In this document: piece after piece, positions 62,292 to 64,000 of the stretch | Layout: each line of letters starts with the position of its first letter | Numbering within the stretch: position 1 is the first letter of the stretch | Origin: JANXQE01 sp035651635 | Lineage (GTDB): Bacteria > Verrucomicrobiota > Verrucomicrobiia > Limisphaerales > UBA8199 | NCBI GenBank assembly: GCA_035651635.1 | Contig: DASRFK010000020.1 | Location: forward strand, 1 to 64,000 | Direction of reading: 5' to 3' | Length of the DNA stretch: 64,000 bases | Position numbers and translations under genes: made by a program | The notes under the pieces: generated by a model | Database searches by the model: none | What the model saw: only the letters and a program-made list of their open reading frames with translations | Told to the model about the DNA's origin: nothing

Positions 62292-62885
62292 GCGCTTCTT
62301 CTGGCGCCTGGGCCGGAACAGGTCCATTTGTGGTTCCTTTAAGAATTCGTAGTTCTTCAAGAGCCGAATGAGTTGGAGCAAATCGGATTTCTGGTAATTG
62401 CGATTCGGTTCAACCAGATTGACCAGGCAGGCGAGCATGGTGGGAAAGGATATCGCCGCATCCAGGCCTTTGGAACGCAAGACCCCAATGCTTTGCTCGC
62501 GGGCTTGCGACTCTTTCGGGAGATCAGGGACAGCCAAAATCTTGAGCAAAGTTCCCCCCTTACCAAGCCCGGCGGCGGCTTGTTGGAACGATTTCTTTTC
62601 CAGGAACCGGAAGAAATCGGGTTTATGCGTCATGAAGGCCAGCGTGAACACGTCGGTATGCCAGGCTTTGAGGATCACAATGGCGCGGTCGACAAATTTC
62701 AATTCCGGCGTGGCCAGGAGGAACGGCAACTCGGCCGGGCGGGGTTGTGGCTGCGGATTGAGAACGAGGAAATCGATGTCGTCGTCTTCACGCACCGCCG
62801 GAGCGACATGTTTGCGGAATTGGCGGACCAGAAAGCCATTCAGCTCGAAGAACTCACGAACTATCGATTCGTTAACTCCGGCCAT
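62289..62885 (-). CDS. Conserved hypothetical protein overlapping aroB
   Basis: 198 residues. The N-terminus (NESIVREFFELNGFLVRQFR, then DDDIDFLVLNP) is reminiscent of restriction-endonuclease-like folds, with the acidic residues and hydrophobic strand expected there. The rest is helical (AIVILKAWHTDVFTLAFMTH, LLQLIRLLKNYEFLKEPQMD) and ends in a basic tail (RPRRQKKR). A nucleic-acid role is plausible but not proven. Its start lies within the last codons of aroB (overlap of 14 bp), so the two are translated together. Confidence 0.72.
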   Translation of the reverse strand: MAGVNESIVREFFELNGFLVRQFRKHVAPAVREDDDIDFLVLNPQPQPRPAELPFLLATPELKFVDRAIVILKAWHTDVFTLAFMTHKPDFFRFLEKKSFQQAAAGLGKGGTLLKILAVPDLPKESQAREQSIGVLRSKGLDAAISFPTMLACLVNLVEPNRNYQKSDLLQLIRLLKNYEFLKEPQMDLFRPRRQKKR

Positions 62886-64000
62886 GAAGCGCGTGATGGT
62901 TGCGGCCGGCTTTGTGAGCGGGTTTACCGTCCATCGTCGCCAGGACTTCTTCTAACATTGGCGCCGGGACGGACCGGCCAAATTCCACCTCTCCGAGACG
63001 GCGAGCGAGGACAAATCTCAGCTGGCCGTCGGCCACCTTTTTGTCAAGCTGGATGGCACTGAGCAGGCGCGTGCATTGAGCGTGATTCAATTTTACCTGC
63101 GTCGGCAGCCCGGCCTGGCGGAATAGTCGCGAAATGCGTTCGTTTTCTTCCAGCGAAAGGCCCATGAGCTTGCTGGAAAGCATCGCAGCGGCGACCTGCC
63201 CGATGGAGATGGCTTCACCATGCAGGTATTTGCCGTAGTGTGAAATGGCCTCGAGGCCATGGCCGATGGTATGCCCAAAGTTCAGGATGGCCCGCAGGCC
63301 GCTTTCGGTTTCGTCCTTTCCGACGATCTCCGCTTTGATTTGACAGCAGCGGGCGATAACCTCTTTCAGAGTCTGTGGATCCCGTTTCAGCACGGACGGC
63401 AGGTGGCGCTCCAGTCCAGCGAATAGCGCCGCGTCATAGATGATCCCGTACTTAATCACCTCCGCCAGGCCGGATCGGTATTCCCGTTCGGGCAGCGACC
63501 GCAGGGTATCTAAATCGCAAATGACCAGGCGCGGCTGGTAAAAGGCGCCCACAAGGTTTTTACCCGCCTTTAAATTCACGCCGACCTTGCCGCCTACCGA
63601 GCTGTCTACTTGCGCCAGCAGGGTCGTTGGGATTTGGACAAAAGCCACACCGCGCAAATAGGTGGCCGCCACAAAACCCGCCAGATCCCCCACCACCCCT
63701 CCTCCCAGCGCGACAATGAAAGATTTGCGTTCGAGACGGTGCGTCGCCAGTTGATCATAACAGGCGGCGACCGTCTTGAGGCTCTTGGCGGTTTCCCCGG
63801 CGGGAACGGTAATCAGCCTCGTTTCGAAACCAGCGTCGTTGAGGCTCCGGCAGACACGGGTTCCGTAATAGGGAGCGACGTTTGTGTCCGAAATGACCGC
63901 GCAATGATGTCCCAGCTTGAGTCGGCCGCAGGCTTTGCCTAATCCAGCCAACAAACCGCTCCCAATCTGGATGTCATAGCTGCGGAGCCCGAGCGGTACG
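62872..64000 (-). CDS. aroB: 3-dehydroquinate synthase, 5' end outside window
   Basis: The frame is open through the window edge: the last visible codons read VPLGLRSYDIQIGSGLLAGL, a normal AroB N-terminus, so only a few residues are missing. It shows VALGGGVVGDLAGFVAATYL, IPTTLLAQVDSSVGGKVGVN, metal-ligand segments GLAEVIKYG and LNFGHTIGHGLEAI, and KLNHAQC. The enzyme converts DAHP to 3-dehydroquinate with NAD and a divalent metal in the shikimate pathway. Its end overlaps the hypothetical gene by 14 bp. Confidence 0.97.
   Translation of the reverse strand, partial: VPLGLRSYDIQIGSGLLAGLGKACGRLKLGHHCAVISDTNVAPYYGTRVCRSLNDAGFETRLITVPAGETAKSLKTVAACYDQLATHRLERKSFIVALGGGVVGDLAGFVAATYLRGVAFVQIPTTLLAQVDSSVGGKVGVNLKAGKNLVGAFYQPRLVICDLDTLRSLPEREYRSGLAEVIKYGIIYDAALFAGLERHLPSVLKRDPQTLKEVIARCCQIKAEIVGKDETESGLRAILNFGHTIGHGLEAISHYGKYLHGEAISIGQVAAAMLSSKLMGLSLEENERISRLFRQAGLPTQVKLNHAQCTRLLSAIQLDKKVADGQLRFVLARRLGEVEFGRSVPAPMLEEVLATMDGKPAHKAGRNHHALHGRS

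Overview
This 64-kb window looks like chromosome from a Verrucomicrobiota bacterium, most likely the Pedosphaera/Limisphaera-type lineage (subdivision 3). This is inferred from gene content, not from a search. The signs are a PEP-CTERM protein, an H-X9-DG pseudopilin, long secreted Ig-like/LamG/propeller proteins ending in F-[YF]-R-[LV], an ECF sigma factor paired with a WD40 Ser/Thr kinase, Tat-exported Gfo/Idh/MocA oxidoreductases, GH97/GH5/heparinase-type enzymes, and dense palindromic repeats between genes. An LpxD gene shows a Gram-negative envelope. No phage, plasmid, rRNA or tRNA gene was seen.

Layout. 1-6779: a very large secreted protein, open to the window edge (more than 2,000 residues), behind a PEP-CTERM gene. 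6878-11006: ECF sigma factor plus membrane Ser/Thr kinase operon. 11230-15095: a secreted repeat protein and a GH97 glycosidase. 15131-18411: a short str operon (rpsL, rpsG, fusA) with a terminator-like hairpin before fusA and no tuf. 18613-20448: a GH5-like enzyme followed by a broken toxin-antitoxin locus. 20449-25020: a triple-LamG protein, a lipoprotein and a pseudopilin. 25253-28965: propeller-sensor histidine kinase and NarL-type regulator with overlapping genes. 29020-30175: a RAYT transposase, degenerate sequence and a microprotein. 30270-36455: threonine deaminase, metallo-hydrolase, a 33-residue membrane peptide and MetH. 36697-38703: two adjacent genes of unknown function. 38810-43018: phosphohexomutase, isolated nuoA, a DUF2905 protein and an MsbA-like ABC exporter. 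43293-49140: a cohesin-like protein, an arylsulfotransferase-like protein with a dockerin, and a second arylsulfotransferase-like protein. 49432-54393: Gfo/Idh/MocA oxidoreductase, vWA protein, LpxD and a fatty-acid desaturase. 54629-62151: DnaJ-SUMF fusion, divergent polysaccharide-degradation genes, a cyclase-family hydrolase and a fucosidase-like protein. 62289-64000: a conserved hypothetical gene overlapping aroB, which runs off the window.

The functional theme is a polysaccharide-degrading heterotroph. Many enzymes are exported (GH97, GH5, heparinase II/III, GH29-like, sulfotransferase-like), together with surface-display or adhesion proteins and signalling systems that could control them, set among housekeeping genes for translation, methionine, isoleucine/threonine, aromatic amino acid, lipid A and respiratory functions.

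The main non-coding feature is at least five families of long imperfect palindromes (80-160 bp) scattered between genes. One family is read in the same frame into the N-terminus of two secreted-protein genes. A RAYT transposase, the kind of enzyme linked to REP elements, lies in the same window. A C-terminal module ending F-[YF]-R-[LV] is shared by four otherwise unrelated secreted proteins and is a candidate sorting or anchoring domain.
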